Shown piece after piece: positions 8,412 through 16,935 of a stretch of DNA of 64,000 nt (position 1 is its first letter; each line of letters begins with the position of its first letter). The stretch lies in NCBI GenBank assembly GCA_017347485.1, contig AP021857.1, forward strand, positions 1,779,390-1,843,389, given 5' to 3'. The position numbers were made by a program, and so were the translations under genes. This DNA is from Candidatus Desulfobacillus denitrificans (GTDB taxonomy: Bacteria; Pseudomonadota; Gammaproteobacteria; Burkholderiales; Rhodocyclaceae). The notes under the pieces were generated by a model. That model was not told the origin of the DNA, did not search any database, and saw only the letters and a program-made list of their open reading frames with translations.

Positions 8412-9701
8412 TCATCGTTCCTCCAAGCGCGGCACCGTCAGCACGGGGGCAAACCCCCCGCCCGGCGTGCGAAAATTCGTCGTCTGGCCCTGGTACAGGC
8501 GCGCCGTCACCAGCTGCACGCGGCCGCGATAGACGTAGTTGCGCAAGTCGATCTTCAGGTCCACCGGCGCCTCCTCCGTGCCGAGTCGCCGCTGCGACGG
8601 CGGCACCAGATCCTGCACGACGTAGTCGCCCTCGAGGATCTCCTCGAACACGCGCCGGGTCAGCTTGTCGCCGCGATAGGCCGCCTTGCCGCCATAGCCC
8701 GCAGACGGCTTGAAGAAGCACCGCTTGCGTCGCGCCCACAGGTCCTCGGCGTCTTCGCGCCGCACCCGCCGCGTGCGCGGAATGCCGCTGAGCAGCACCG
8801 CCCGGGTCGCCGCATCCACGCCGAGCTCGGTCAGCACCGCCGCGTCGGTCAGCAGCGTCAGGTTGCGCTTGTCGGCATACAGGGCATGGGCGCGCGGATG
8901 CGGCGTCAGCACCGCCGCGTCGGCCAGCCAGGCCTCGCGCAGGGCGGCATTTTCCGGCGCCTCCAGGCCGAAATCCGTCAGGCGATTGTAGACCAGGTCG
9001 ATGCGCTCCCCGCCGTGCCAGAGCGCCCCGTCGGCGATGCGCAGCTCGCGCGGATCGCAGACCACCGCGGCGATGCCGTGGCGCTCGAAGAGCTTGCGGA
9101 AGAGCAGGAATTCCGGATAGAGGAACTGCGATTGCGGCGCCTCGTCCGCGATGGCGATGCGGCGAAGCGGCGCCGCGCCCCGCACCGCGCGCCATTCCTC
9201 GCGGAACATGTCGACAAAGTCCTGCTCCAGCGTCGGCGCCGGATGCACGCCCGGCAGCATGGCCGCCACCTCCTCGCAGCAGGCGAACTGCGCCTGCGCC
9301 AGCGCGGCATTCAGCAGGCCGCCGCCGGCATTGGTGTTGATCTCGATGAGCTGCGGGCCGTCCTCCCCCAGGTGGAAGTCGTAGCCCATGAAGACGCTGG
9401 CGGCGGCGGTTTCGTGGCGCGCCGATTCCGGCGCCCAGGCCAGCACGCGTTCCGCCCAGGCCGGCCGCGCGACGACGCGCTCGATGGCGGCGACGATCTC
9501 CGCCATGCGCTCGACGCTGGCCTGGCCAAGATACACCGTCGTCTCCGCGAAAAGATAGGGCCGCTCCTGCTCGATCAGGCGGATCAGGTCGGCGCCGTCC
9601 TCGCCCCGCGCGAGCATGTCGTGCAGCCGCGCGCGGTCCACGCTGGCGCATTGACAGTCGCGGTTGAGGTTGGCCGCCAGGCGGCTGCATTCAGTGGGCA
9701 T
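8412..9701 (-). CDS. ATP-grasp-like protein of unknown function
   Basis: A 429-aa cytoplasmic protein that I do not recognise as a named enzyme. It shows features of ATP-grasp ligases: LIEINTNAGGG near residue 120, CFFKPSAGYGGKAAYRGDK near residue 335, and KIDLRNYVYRGRVQL near the C-terminus, consistent with nucleotide binding and a carboxylate-amine ligase fold. A Cys-rich start (RDCQCASVDR) could be incidental. Its start overlaps the end of the yoaA-like helicase gene by 11 bases, so the two are transcribed together. The substrate is unknown. Similar genes of this size appear in other betaproteobacteria from memory. Confidence 0.6.
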   Translation of the reverse strand: MPTECSRLAANLNRDCQCASVDRARLHDMLARGEDGADLIRLIEQERPYLFAETTVYLGQASVERMAEIVAAIERVVARPAWAERVLAWAPESARHETAAASVFMGYDFHLGEDGPQLIEINTNAGGGLLNAALAQAQFACCEEVAAMLPGVHPAPTLEQDFVDMFREEWRAVRGAAPLRRIAIADEAPQSQFLYPEFLLFRKLFERHGIAAVVCDPRELRIADGALWHGGERIDLVYNRLTDFGLEAPENAALREAWLADAAVLTPHPRAHALYADKRNLTLLTDAAVLTELGVDAATRAVLLSGIPRTRRVRREDAEDLWARRKRCFFKPSAGYGGKAAYRGDKLTRRVFEEILEGDYVVQDLVPPSQRRLGTEEAPVDLKIDLRNYVYRGRVQLVTARLYQGQTTNFRTPGGGFAPVLTVPRLEER

Positions 9702-11655
9702 CGATCTCCTCGGCTTCGCGCACGGTCGCGTCGAAAAAGCCCAGCGCCTCGTCCTCCTCGCGCGTGCGCCGCATCGGCGGCAGCGAGCGCCAGACGCGCT
9801 TGCCGTAGGGCTTCGCGATGAGCCGCGGGTCGCAGATCATCAGCACGCCGCGGTCGCTCTCGTCGCGGATCAGCCGGCCGGCGCCCTGCTTGACGCTGAT
9901 GACGGCGCGCGGCAGCTGGTATTCCATGAAGGCGTTGCGGCCCTCCCGCTTCATGTGCTCGATGCGCGCCGCCAGCACCGGGTCGTCGGGCGGCGCGAAG
10001 GGCAGCTTGTCGATGATGACGAGCTGCAGCGCCTCGCCGCGCACGTCGACGCCCTCCCAGAAGCTCTGGCTCGCCACCAGCACAGCGTTGCCGAGGCGGC
10101 GGAAGCGCGCCAGCAATTCACTCTTCGAGCCCTCGCCCTGCAGCAGCAGCGGATGGTCGAAGCCCTCCGCCTCGAAGCGCGCCTTGAGCAACTCGTGGAT
10201 GCGGCGCATGGCGCGCAGCGAGGTGCACAGCACGAAAGCGCGGCCGCGGCTGGCGTGGATCAAGGGCCAGGCCGCGTCGACCACCGCCTCGTTGTACTCG
10301 CGGCCGTTCGGGTCGGGCATGGATTGCGGCGCGTAGAGCAGCGCCTGGCTCGGGTAGTCGAAGGGGCTGCCCCAGCAGCCGGTGTCGGCGGGATTCTCCC
10401 CGCCGCTCAGCCCGAGTTCGTTGCAGTAGTGGCTGAAGTCGTTCTCCACCGCCAGCGTGGCCGAGGTGAAGATCCAGGCACGCGGATGCCCCTCCATCTG
10501 CTTTTTGAAAATGTCGGCGATGACGAGCGGTGTGGCGTTGAGCGACAGCGCCTGGCTGAACACCTCGGCCCAGCGCACCAGGCCCGGCTCCGCGGCATCG
10601 CGCCAGCGCTTGAGCACGACTTGCAGTTCCTGCGCGCGGCGCCAGCAGTGCTCCAGCCCCTCCGAGCGCTCCGCCTGCGTCTCCAGCAGCGCGCCGAAAT
10701 GCGCCAGCTCGGCGGCCGCCTTGTCGAGCGCCTCGAGGAAGGCCGGCGTCAGCTGCGCCGCGGCGAAGCGCGCGTTCTCGCCGGGCACGGCCAGGCGCAG
10801 GTCGCGCGCCGCCTTCTCCAGCGCGCGCGCACCGTCCGGCAGTTCCTTGAAATCCTTCGCCGCGGCGATGCCCTCCAGGCGCGCGTCGCGCGCCAGCTCG
10901 ACGAGCTGCGCCGTCGACACGCTCTCGCCGAAGAACAGGCTGGCCGTCTCCGGCAGCTGGTGGGCCTCGTCGAAAATCACCGTGTTGCAGGCCGGCAGCA
11001 ACTCGGCCACGCCGCTGTCGCGCAGCATCACGTCGGCGAAGAACAGGTGGTGGTTCACCACCACCACGTCGGCCGCCTGCGCCTCGCGCCGCGCCGCCAT
11101 GACGAAGCACTCCTTGGCGTTGGGGCATTCCTGGCCGAGGCAGTTGTCGCGCGTCGAGGTCGCCGCCGCCCAGGCGGCGGAATCCTCCGGCACCGCGGCG
11201 CACTCGGCCTTGTCGCCCGTCGAGGTGGCCTTGGCGAAGCGGGCGATGGCAAGGATGTGGCCGGCCTCCTCGCGCGAGAGGAAGCGGCCTTCCGTGCGGG
11301 CGCGTTCGAGGTGGTAGTGGCAGACGTAGTTGGCGCGGCCCTTGAGCAGGGCAATCGTCGCCGGCGCCTTCAGCGCGTCGCGCACCGTCGGCAGGTCGCG
11401 CTGGAAGAGCTGGTCCTGCAGCGTCTTGGTGCCGGTGGAGACGATCGCCTTGCCGCCGGCCAGCAGCGCCGGCACGAGATAGGCGAAGGTCTTGCCGGTG
11501 CCGGTGCCCGCCTCCGCCACCAGCACGCCGTGCGACTGAATGGCGGCGGCGATGCGCTGCGCCATCTCGACCTGCTGCGGGCGCAGGCGATAGCCGGGAA
11601 TGGCGCGGGCAAGCGCGCCATCGGCGGCGAAGACGGCATCGATATCAAGCGGCAA
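9691..11655 (-). CDS. yoaA: ATP-dependent helicase, YoaA/DinG family
   Basis: A superfamily 2 (XPD-like) 5'-3' DNA helicase implicated in replication repair. The 654-aa product has Walker A AEAGTGTGKTFAYLVP near residue 50, four cysteines typical of the FeS domain (C in YVCHYH, then CLGQECPNAKEC), the DEAH box VIFDEAHQLPET, and C-terminal motif VI QGAGRLIRDESDRG. This matches YoaA rather than Rad3. The start at 11655 gives MPLDIDAVFAADGAL. It lies 3 bases downstream of the PIN toxin gene and overlaps the ATP-grasp-like gene. Confidence 0.92.
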   Translation of the reverse strand: MPLDIDAVFAADGALARAIPGYRLRPQQVEMAQRIAAAIQSHGVLVAEAGTGTGKTFAYLVPALLAGGKAIVSTGTKTLQDQLFQRDLPTVRDALKAPATIALLKGRANYVCHYHLERARTEGRFLSREEAGHILAIARFAKATSTGDKAECAAVPEDSAAWAAATSTRDNCLGQECPNAKECFVMAARREAQAADVVVVNHHLFFADVMLRDSGVAELLPACNTVIFDEAHQLPETASLFFGESVSTAQLVELARDARLEGIAAAKDFKELPDGARALEKAARDLRLAVPGENARFAAAQLTPAFLEALDKAAAELAHFGALLETQAERSEGLEHCWRRAQELQVVLKRWRDAAEPGLVRWAEVFSQALSLNATPLVIADIFKKQMEGHPRAWIFTSATLAVENDFSHYCNELGLSGGENPADTGCWGSPFDYPSQALLYAPQSMPDPNGREYNEAVVDAAWPLIHASRGRAFVLCTSLRAMRRIHELLKARFEAEGFDHPLLLQGEGSKSELLARFRRLGNAVLVASQSFWEGVDVRGEALQLVIIDKLPFAPPDDPVLAARIEHMKREGRNAFMEYQLPRAVISVKQGAGRLIRDESDRGVLMICDPRLIAKPYGKRVWRSLPPMRRTREEDEALGFFDATVREAEEIDAH

Positions 11656-11658
11656 GCG

Positions 11659-12057
11659 CTACCCCACCAGGCTATGCCAGCCGGATTTGGCCGCACGCTT
11701 GTCGAAGGTGAAGGTCGCGCTGCAACCGCAAACCTCGTTCACCGCGCCGATCAGGTAATCGGCGAAATCCGCCTGACCGGACTGGAACGCGCGCAACGCC
11801 GCCCAGGCGAGCGCCGATTCCTGCACCTTGAGCTCGGCGGACGACATTATGGCCGCCAGCACCTTCACCACTTCCGCCTTGTCATAGCCGTAGCCCCGCC
11901 CCAGCACCCAGGCCAGCTCGGCAAGGACGACATGCGAGACGTGGCCGGGCTGGTCCTTGCTGCAGCGCCCCTCGATGAAGCGGCTGGCGGCCTTCGCCTG
12001 CGCCGCATCGTCGCGCACGATGTAGCGCAGGAGGACGTTGGTGTCGAGGCCGATCAT
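11659..12057 (-). CDS. PIN-domain toxin (VapC-like)
   Basis: PIN proteins are Mg-dependent RNases; in VapBC pairs they cleave tRNA or rRNA. The 132-aa product starts MIGLDTNVLLRYIVRDD with the first conserved acidic residue, has a second at ELAWVL, and QADFADYLIGAVN and TFDKRAAK supply the later acidic residues. The ATG overlaps the antitoxin stop by 4 bases. Type II TA toxin assignment is by fold plus partner. Confidence 0.88.
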   Translation of the reverse strand: MIGLDTNVLLRYIVRDDAAQAKAASRFIEGRCSKDQPGHVSHVVLAELAWVLGRGYGYDKAEVVKVLAAIMSSAELKVQESALAWAALRAFQSGQADFADYLIGAVNEVCGCSATFTFDKRAAKSGWHSLVG

Positions 12058-12308
12058 GCGCGCCTCTTGCGCGCGGCGGGCGCGCCGCGCTCGGCTATCG
12101 CGGCATCGATCTCTTCCAGGCTCAGCGCCCGCGCCGGCCGCGGCAGCAGCGCCTTCAGGTCGGTCACCGGGCGCGTGGCCGGCACGATGCGCACCGAGCC
12201 GTCCGCGTCGACGAGGAATTCCAGGCGGTCGCCGACGTGCAGCTTGAGCGAGTCGCGCACCGCCTTCGGGATGGTGATCTGGCCCTTGCTGGTGAGGGTG
12301 GCTTCCAT
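12054..12308 (-). CDS. AbrB/MazE-type antitoxin
   Basis: The 84-aa product begins MEATLTSKGQITIPKAVRDS, the classic SpoVT-AbrB swapped-hairpin DNA-binding motif. The Arg/Ala-rich tail (ERGAPAARKRRA) probably wraps the toxin. It precedes the PIN gene with an ATGA overlap. It should bind its own promoter at the CCTTAC/GTAAGG repeats just upstream. Confidence 0.9.
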   Translation of the reverse strand: MEATLTSKGQITIPKAVRDSLKLHVGDRLEFLVDADGSVRIVPATRPVTDLKALLPRPARALSLEEIDAAIAERGAPAARKRRA

Positions 12309-12310
12309 AT

Positions 12311-12347
12311 CCTTACCTCCTTGATGATTCCTTACTTCATGGTAAGG
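12311..12347. promoter_or_regulatory. Operator/promoter candidate of the AbrB-PIN pair
   Basis: CCTTAC occurs at 12311-12316 and 12330-12335 and its complement GTAAGG at 12342-12347, the last two forming CTTAC-N6-GTAAG. The repeats sit directly upstream of the antitoxin start, as expected for autoregulation. The core promoter is not resolved. Confidence 0.5.
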
Positions 12348-12365
12348 ATAGCATGGCGGCGCGGC

Positions 12366-13223
12366 TCAGGGCAATTCCTCGACCTTCAACTGCACGCGGC
12401 GCCCGCTGCTGCCGCCGCGCGACGAGTAGCGGACGATGCCGGAAGACTCGCCCGAGCGTTCCTCGACCGAGCCGCCGAGGTCGATCCACTCGCCCAGCCG
12501 ACCCGACACCGTGGTCGTCAGGCGCTGCACGTTGGCGCTGCCCGGGCCGTAGCCGCCCGGCGTGTCGTGCGTCGGGCTGATGGTCAGCGTGACGTTGTCG
12601 CCGGCGAGCTGCGGCTCGGCGCTGAAGCCGGTGCCGAGGTCGCGGTACACCACCGACTCGGACACCACCGCCCCGCCCGGCCCCAGCACCACCTGGCGCA
12701 GCGGCACCGGCACGGACGTGCCGACGTTGATGTAGGCCCTGCCGCCCTCCACCACCTGCACCTGCTGCGAGACGCGCTCGCTGCCGGCGCTGCGCGAGTC
12801 GTAGACCTGGCCGCGCACCACGTCGCCGCCGCGGCGCACCTCCACCCCCGCGCCGCCGACCACCGTGCGCCGGCTCTCGACCGTCGTGCCGCCGGAACTC
12901 ACGCGGCCCGACACCTCGCCGCCGCGCGCCGTCGCCGTCGCATCGGCATCCTGGCGCACCGAGATCAGCAGCCGCCGCGGCGGCCGGTCGATGGCGGCAA
13001 GCAGCTCCCGGATCTGCTGCCGGTTCGCCGCCGAAGCGCGGATGAATATCTGGTTGTTCATGCCCGAGAGCGTGCCGCCCGGCTCGACGAAGGGCCGCAG
13101 CTGCGGCAGCACCTGGTCCGCCGTGCGGCTGCGAAGGTTGATGATCTCCAGCTGCTGCTGGGCATGGGCCGCGCCGGCCAGCAGCGCCAGCAGGCAGGCC
13201 AGCATCAGAATGAACTTGCGCAT
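12366..13223 (-). CDS. Short secretin-like (type II/III secretion family) exported protein
   Basis: A 285-aa exported protein with a signal peptide (MRKFILMLACLLALLAGAAHA, cleaved before QQQLEII). The first third resembles a secretin N-domain (IINLRSRTADQVLPQLRPF, then FIRASAANRQQIRELL). The last third resembles the start of the secretin barrel (YINVGTSVPVP, VVYRDLGTGFSAEPQ). The multimerising C-terminal part of true secretins is missing. ATG 13223 is chosen for its GGAGG ribosome-binding site and the signal peptide. No pilus or secretion genes are nearby, so the partner is unknown. Confidence 0.7.
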   Translation of the reverse strand: MRKFILMLACLLALLAGAAHAQQQLEIINLRSRTADQVLPQLRPFVEPGGTLSGMNNQIFIRASAANRQQIRELLAAIDRPPRRLLISVRQDADATATARGGEVSGRVSSGGTTVESRRTVVGGAGVEVRRGGDVVRGQVYDSRSAGSERVSQQVQVVEGGRAYINVGTSVPVPLRQVVLGPGGAVVSESVVYRDLGTGFSAEPQLAGDNVTLTISPTHDTPGGYGPGSANVQRLTTTVSGRLGEWIDLGGSVEERSGESSGIVRYSSRGGSSGRRVQLKVEELP

Positions 13224-13324
13224 GATCGCTTCCTCCATGGTAAGAATCATCCCGCCGCCGCCCTGATTTGGCAAAGCGCACCGGCGGGCCCGCCACCTAT
13301 AGGCACAGCCACCTATAGGCACGC

Positions 13325-13353
13325 TTGACGTTAATAACGCGTTGCGTTACTAT
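13325..13353 (+). promoter_or_regulatory. Sigma-70 promoter of higBA with embedded palindrome
   Basis: -35 TTGACG (13325-13330) and -10 TACTAT (13348-13353) are spaced by 17 bases. The inverted repeat TAACGC-GTT-GCGTTA fills the spacer and overlaps the -10, a likely HigA operator. The predicted transcript start falls at about 13360, the first base of the toxin start codon. Confidence 0.65.
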
Positions 13354-13359
13354 TTTTAG

Positions 13360-13638
13360 GTGATCAAATCCTTCAAGTGCGCCGACACGCAGGCTCTCGC
13401 GGGCGGCAACGCGGTCAAGCGGTTCGCCAACATCGCGGCCGTGGCGCGGCGCAAGCTGCGGCAACTGGAGATCGCGGAACGGCTGGAAGACCTGCGCGTG
13501 CCGCCCGGCAACCGCCTGGAAGCCTTGAAAGGCAGCCGTGCCGGCCAGCATAGCATCCGCGTCAACGACCAGTTCCGCGTGTGCTTCCGCTGGGCAGGCA
13601 CCGGCGCCGAGGATGTCGAGATCGTGGATTACCATTGA
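13360..13638 (+). CDS. higB: HigB-like toxin (RelE/ParE superfamily)
   Basis: HigB toxins are ribosome-dependent mRNA interferases. The 92-aa product starts MIKSFKCADTQALAGG and carries the family end SIRVNDQFRVCFRW...VEIVDYH. It begins with GTG at 13360 and no Shine-Dalgarno sequence, while the promoter predicts transcription starting there, so translation may be leaderless. The antitoxin follows 11 bases later. Confidence 0.9.
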   Translation: MIKSFKCADTQALAGGNAVKRFANIAAVARRKLRQLEIAERLEDLRVPPGNRLEALKGSRAGQHSIRVNDQFRVCFRWAGTGAEDVEIVDYH

Positions 13639-13649
13639 GGAACGTCGTC

Positions 13650-13976
13650 ATGCGCAAACTGAAACCCGTCACCCCCGGCGAGCTCCTGCTCGAGGAATTC
13701 CTCAAGCCGATGGGCATCAGCCAGTACCGCCTTGCCAAGGAAATCGGCGTGCCGGCGCAGCGCATCGGCGAAATCGTCGCCAGCCGCCGCACCATTACCG
13801 CCGATACCGACCTGCGCCTGTGCCGCTTTTTCGGTCTTTCAAACGGCTACTGGCTGCGCGCCCAGGCCGCCCACGACACGGAAGTCGCGGAGCGTACACT
13901 CGGCGCCGAACTGCTGAAGATCCAGCCGTGGCCCGGCCCTGCGGCACAAGGCAATCGTGCCTTGTCGCGTGCTTGA
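13650..13976 (+). CDS. higA: HigA-like antitoxin (XRE family)
   Basis: The 108-aa product starts MRKLKPVTPGELLLEEFLKP, the typical HigA opening, followed by a helix-turn-helix (ISQYRLAKEIGVPAQRIGEIV). ATG 13650 follows GAGGAA, a ribosome-binding site. The C-terminus (PWPGPAAQGNRALSRA) looks like read-through beyond the usual end and may be recent. It should repress the palindrome in the higB promoter. Confidence 0.9.
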   Translation: MRKLKPVTPGELLLEEFLKPMGISQYRLAKEIGVPAQRIGEIVASRRTITADTDLRLCRFFGLSNGYWLRAQAAHDTEVAERTLGAELLKIQPWPGPAAQGNRALSRA

Positions 13977-13988
13977 GCCCGGCCCCGC

Positions 13989-14273
13989 TCAGACCCGCTT
14001 CACGGCAATCTTGTACACGAAGTTGCGCTCGCGCCTGCCGACGGCCACCACCACTACAGTCACCGTTCTATCCTCGACTTGATAGACAAGCCGATAGCCG
14101 GCGCTCTTCAGCTTGATCTTGTAGCAATCCGGCATGCCCGACAGACGGGCAGACTCGACACGGGGACGCTCAAGGCGCTCGACGAGCTTTTTCTTGAACT
14201 GCTCCCGGATCGGCGGATCGAGCTTTTTCCACTCCTTCAGCGCCGTCTCGCGGAAAGCCAGGCTATAGGTCAT
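13989..14273 (-). CDS. RelE-type toxin
   Basis: The 94-aa product starts MTYSLAFRETALKEWKKLD and continues KIKLKSAGYRLVYQVED and AVGRRERNFVYKIA, typical of RelE/ParE mRNA interferases. The ATG at 14273 overlaps the antitoxin end by 11 bases, the usual coupling. The gene converges on higA. Confidence 0.92.
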   Translation of the reverse strand: MTYSLAFRETALKEWKKLDPPIREQFKKKLVERLERPRVESARLSGMPDCYKIKLKSAGYRLVYQVEDRTVTVVVVAVGRRERNFVYKIAVKRV

Positions 14274-14508
14274 CGAGCGAGACCTTGATCTTGCGCTCCT
14301 TCTGGCGTTCGCGCACCAGCGCCGCCAGTTCGACATCCTCAAGTTTGTCCATCAGCAGTTCGAACGACGCCGCCGGCACGAGGTAAGCCACCGGCTTGTT
14401 GTGGTTGAGGATGGCGACGGGAAAACCCTCCGCCTGTTCGATGACGGCGGTGGGATTCTTCTTCAGGTCGGTGACGCTGACCGAGGCGTCGGCGTAGACT
14501 TTTTCCAT
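14263..14508 (-). CDS. Phd/YefM-type antitoxin
   Basis: The 81-aa product starts MEKVYADASVSVTDLKKNPT and has PVAILNHNKPVAYLVPAASF, the Phd/YefM fold. The acidic C-terminus (KVSLDDL) should bind the RelE partner. It precedes the toxin with an 11-base overlap. AT-rich sequence upstream (14509-14550) probably holds the promoter; no box is certain. Confidence 0.9.
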   Translation of the reverse strand: MEKVYADASVSVTDLKKNPTAVIEQAEGFPVAILNHNKPVAYLVPAASFELLMDKLEDVELAALVRERQKERKIKVSLDDL

Positions 14509-14552
14509 AAGCTCTAATCAGGTCTTAATAATGGTCATAAAATAGCCCATCT

Positions 14553-14576
14553 CGCCGTCCTGCGCAAGCTGACTTT
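14553..14576 (+). repeat. Dispersed motif, variant copy (right of the RelE/Phd pair)
   Basis: CGCCGT-N8-AGCTGACTTT, with GA replaced by AG at the start of the second half. It lies 14 bases beyond the intI stop and, with the copy at 23909, brackets the whole integron in opposite orientation. Confidence 0.6.
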
Positions 14577-14590
14577 TGCGCCGGGAACGA

Positions 14591-15568
14591 TCAGGCCCGA
14601 TCGAGCGGGCTCGTCACGCCGCGGCCGCCGCGGTTCAATACGTGGGTGTAGATCATCGTCGTGGACACGTCCGCGTGGCCGAGCAGCTCCTGCACGGTGC
14701 GGATGTCGTAGCCGCCTTCCAGCAAATGGGTGGCGAAGGAATGGCGCAGGGTGTGCGGCGTCGCCGGCTTGGCGACCCCGGCGTCGCGCACCGCCTGGCG
14801 CATGGCGCGCTGCACCGCCTGGTCCTGCAGGTGGTGGCGCCGCGCGATGCCCGTGCGCGGGTCCTCCGAGAGATTCGCCGAGGGAAACGCGTACTGCCAG
14901 GCCCAGTCGCGCGCCGCACCCGGATACTTGCGCTCCAGCGCGTAGGGCAGGTACACCGCGCCGCGCCCGGCGGCCAGATCCTGCTCGTGCAGCGCCTTCA
15001 CCCGCTTGAGATGCTCGGCGAGCGGCGCCGCCAGCGCCGCCGGCAGCATGGTGACGCGATCCTTGAAGCCCTTGCCGTCGCGCACCAGGATCTCGCGGCG
15101 CGCGAAGTCGACGTCCTTCACGCGCAGGCGCAGCGCCTCCATGATGCGCAGCCCCGCGCCGTAGAGCAGGCTGGCGATCAGCCAGTGCGTGCCGGACAGG
15201 CGCGAGAGCACGGCATGCACCTCGTCGCGCGTCAGCACCACCGGCAGGCGCCTCGGCGCACGGGCGTGCTCGACGTTGTCCAGCCAGGGCAACTCCGTCT
15301 CCAACACCTCGCGATAGAGGAACAGCAGCGCGCTCTTCGCCTGGTTCTGCGTCGACGCCGCCACGTTCCCCGCCACCGCCAGGTGCGTCAAAAAGGCCTC
15401 CACCTCCGCCGCCCCCAGCTCGCGCGGATGCCGCTTGCCGAAATGTAAAATAAATCGTTTAATCCAATCCACATAAGCCTGCTCGGTGCGGATGCTGTAA
15501 TGCTTCAGGCGAATCTTGCCCCGCACCTGGTCCAGCAGCTTGGGCGCTTGGGAGGTTTTAGCATCCAT
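14591..15568 (-). CDS. intI: Integron integrase (tyrosine recombinase IntI)
   Basis: IntI recombines folded attC sites with attI to insert, excise and shuffle cassettes. The 325-aa product has the N-terminal core-binding domain ([20 protein letters not shown]), catalytic Arg in [28 protein letters not shown] (HxxR), the third box [10 protein letters not shown] and the catalytic Tyr in MIYTHV. The extra segment between patches II and III that distinguishes IntI from XerC/D is present, including [13 protein letters not shown] and [14 protein letters not shown]. No frameshift or missing catalytic residue is seen, so it should be active. It is divergent from the cassette array. No convincing LexA box was found upstream. 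Confidence 0.96.
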   Translation of the reverse strand: MDAKTSQAPKLLDQVRGKIRLKHYSIRTEQAYVDWIKRFILHFGKRHPRELGAAEVEAFLTHLAVAGNVAASTQNQAKSALLFLYREVLETELPWLDNVEHARAPRRLPVVLTRDEVHAVLSRLSGTHWLIASLLYGAGLRIMEALRLRVKDVDFARREILVRDGKGFKDRVTMLPAALAAPLAEHLKRVKALHEQDLAAGRGAVYLPYALERKYPGAARDWAWQYAFPSANLSEDPRTGIARRHHLQDQAVQRAMRQAVRDAGVAKPATPHTLRHSFATHLLEGGYDIRTVQELLGHADVSTTMIYTHVLNRGGRGVTSPLDRA

Positions 15569-15710
15569 TCTTTAGGCTCCACTATTCATGATTAGTGTTT
15601 TGATTTATATGAATACTAGACCACTTCTTTTTGTAATAGCAAGCATGATGACGGATTACTTCTCGTCAATTAGGCTGCCCACTTTTAGTTAGCTTGCTTG
15701 GAGCCATCTC
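15569..15710 (+). promoter_or_regulatory. attI region and leader of the cassette array
   Basis: The recombination point is GTTAGC at 15688-15693 (cut after G15688). The region between the intI start and cassette 1 is AT-rich and should contain attI integrase sites plus the intI and array (Pc) promoters. A possible weak Pc is TTGTAA at 15631-15636 with GATTAC at 15654-15659 (17-base spacer); this is tentative. GGAG at 15699-15703 serves the first cassette gene. Confidence 0.65.
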
Positions 15711-16823
15711 ATGATTTGGTGGATAGTCGCAGCGATCTTGATCGCCCTCGCAGCATCGAAGGCTTGGCGCGTTTACAAGCATCCTGCACACCAATTGGGA
15801 ATGCAGGCAGCAAAACTCGGGTGGCGAGCAGCAGGTTCAATCAAAGACCCGTCAGGGTTTCGAAATACTCGCCTTGTTCGCGGCAACTATGAGTCGATCA
15901 TCTTGTTCCGTGAGCAAGAGGTTCGCCTCACAAAACCGGAAGCCGAATATCTGTTCAAAGACTATGACGAGTTAGAAGAATGGCTGTCTGGATACGAACG
16001 CGAGGCGCAAGAAGAAGATCCGGAAATCTTGTACTACCGGGCAATCGATTCATACGTTCGATCTGTTGGTTACTACGAACCGTTACTGGAACTCCAAGGG
16101 ACGGATGAAGAATACTGCATCACGGTGATGAAGACACACAAGGCAGCCTACCTCGCAAATGTCCCGGCGAAAATTGCTGGCGCGCTCACCCTCGATTCAG
16201 TAAAGCACTATTACCAGAACCGTGATTTCGCGCTCGTCTTCTTGGGTAAGCTGGAATCCAAGTGGTTGGCAGAATCAAATGCCGGCGCTAGTTTGGCATC
16301 CGATTCCCCCGACCATGCAAGCCCAGAGGATGCGGACAATTTCCATCCTTCATTGGATAAAGCTGTTGAACTCGTCCGCAATTTCTTTGCTGGCAGGGGC
16401 GGTAGCAACTTGGCTGACAATCCTAGAACAGAGTTAGTCGCATATGCCGCAACGTATATCGCCATGAAAAAATCCGACAGCGAAATGCCCTCCGGATGCT
16501 GGAATACCTTCAAGGCAGCAATTGAAAACAGAATGCTGTCGATTGCGGATGACGGAAGCCAGCGCAGTGGAACCATTCAAACGCCAAACGGCCCAGCCTT
16601 CGCCCATTTCACCAGTAGTTATTGGGCCGAGATGGACGCTATTGAAGAATTGGCGAATAAAGCATTTACCTCTGTGAGTTCTAGTCGGGAGCTATCTGCT
16701 TATCTTTTCCGCGCGCTTGGGGGCAACTCGGAGCAGGAGAGAGCATTTGAGAAACTCTTCTCGGGTCTTGTCGAGTTTGCCTCGCGATCAATTTTTCCAA
16801 AGGTGGAGCGCGTTTTTGGCTGA
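15711..16823 (+). CDS. Cassette 1: membrane-anchored protein of unknown function
   Basis: I do not recognise this 370-aa product. An N-terminal hydrophobic helix (MIWWIVAAILIALAASKAW) anchors it, and the rest looks soluble, acidic and helical, with EYLFKDYDELEEWLSGYE in the first third and long Ala/Leu helices toward the end (KLFSGLVEFASRS). It starts 22 bases after the attI cut and has GGAG upstream. Codon use is AT-richer than the core genome. As first cassette it should be the best expressed of the array if Pc is active. Confidence 0.85.
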   Translation: MIWWIVAAILIALAASKAWRVYKHPAHQLGMQAAKLGWRAAGSIKDPSGFRNTRLVRGNYESIILFREQEVRLTKPEAEYLFKDYDELEEWLSGYEREAQEEDPEILYYRAIDSYVRSVGYYEPLLELQGTDEEYCITVMKTHKAAYLANVPAKIAGALTLDSVKHYYQNRDFALVFLGKLESKWLAESNAGASLASDSPDHASPEDADNFHPSLDKAVELVRNFFAGRGGSNLADNPRTELVAYAATYIAMKKSDSEMPSGCWNTFKAAIENRMLSIADDGSQRSGTIQTPNGPAFAHFTSSYWAEMDAIEELANKAFTSVSSSRELSAYLFRALGGNSEQERAFEKLFSGLVEFASRSIFPKVERVFG

Positions 16824-16848
16824 TGCGGTCATTTCTGAGGCAGCGCAA

Positions 16849-16910
16849 GCTAACACTGCGCTCCAAGGGACGCGCCGCAAGCGGCGCGCCCCTGAGCTAT
16901 GACGTTAGTC
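16849..16910 (+). other. attC1 recombination site
   Basis: R'' AGCTAAC at 16848-16854 and R' GTTAGTC at 16904-16910 enclose a stem of GGGACGCGCCGC/GCGGCGCGCCCC type. R'' plus its left flank (GCAAGCTAAC) is the exact complement of the cassette 1 start. Nearly identical in its core to attC2. Confidence 0.85.
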
Positions 16911-16935
16911 CTTTCAACTCACCATAGGAGAAGTT

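Noticed and set aside
13297..13635. Antisense frame over higB as a gene
   Set aside because: The sense frame has the HigB motifs, promoter and a downstream HigA; the antisense frame has none.
15601..15660. LexA box in the intI promoter region
   Set aside because: No CTGT-N8-ACAG-like sequence found; the AT-rich run lacks the palindrome.
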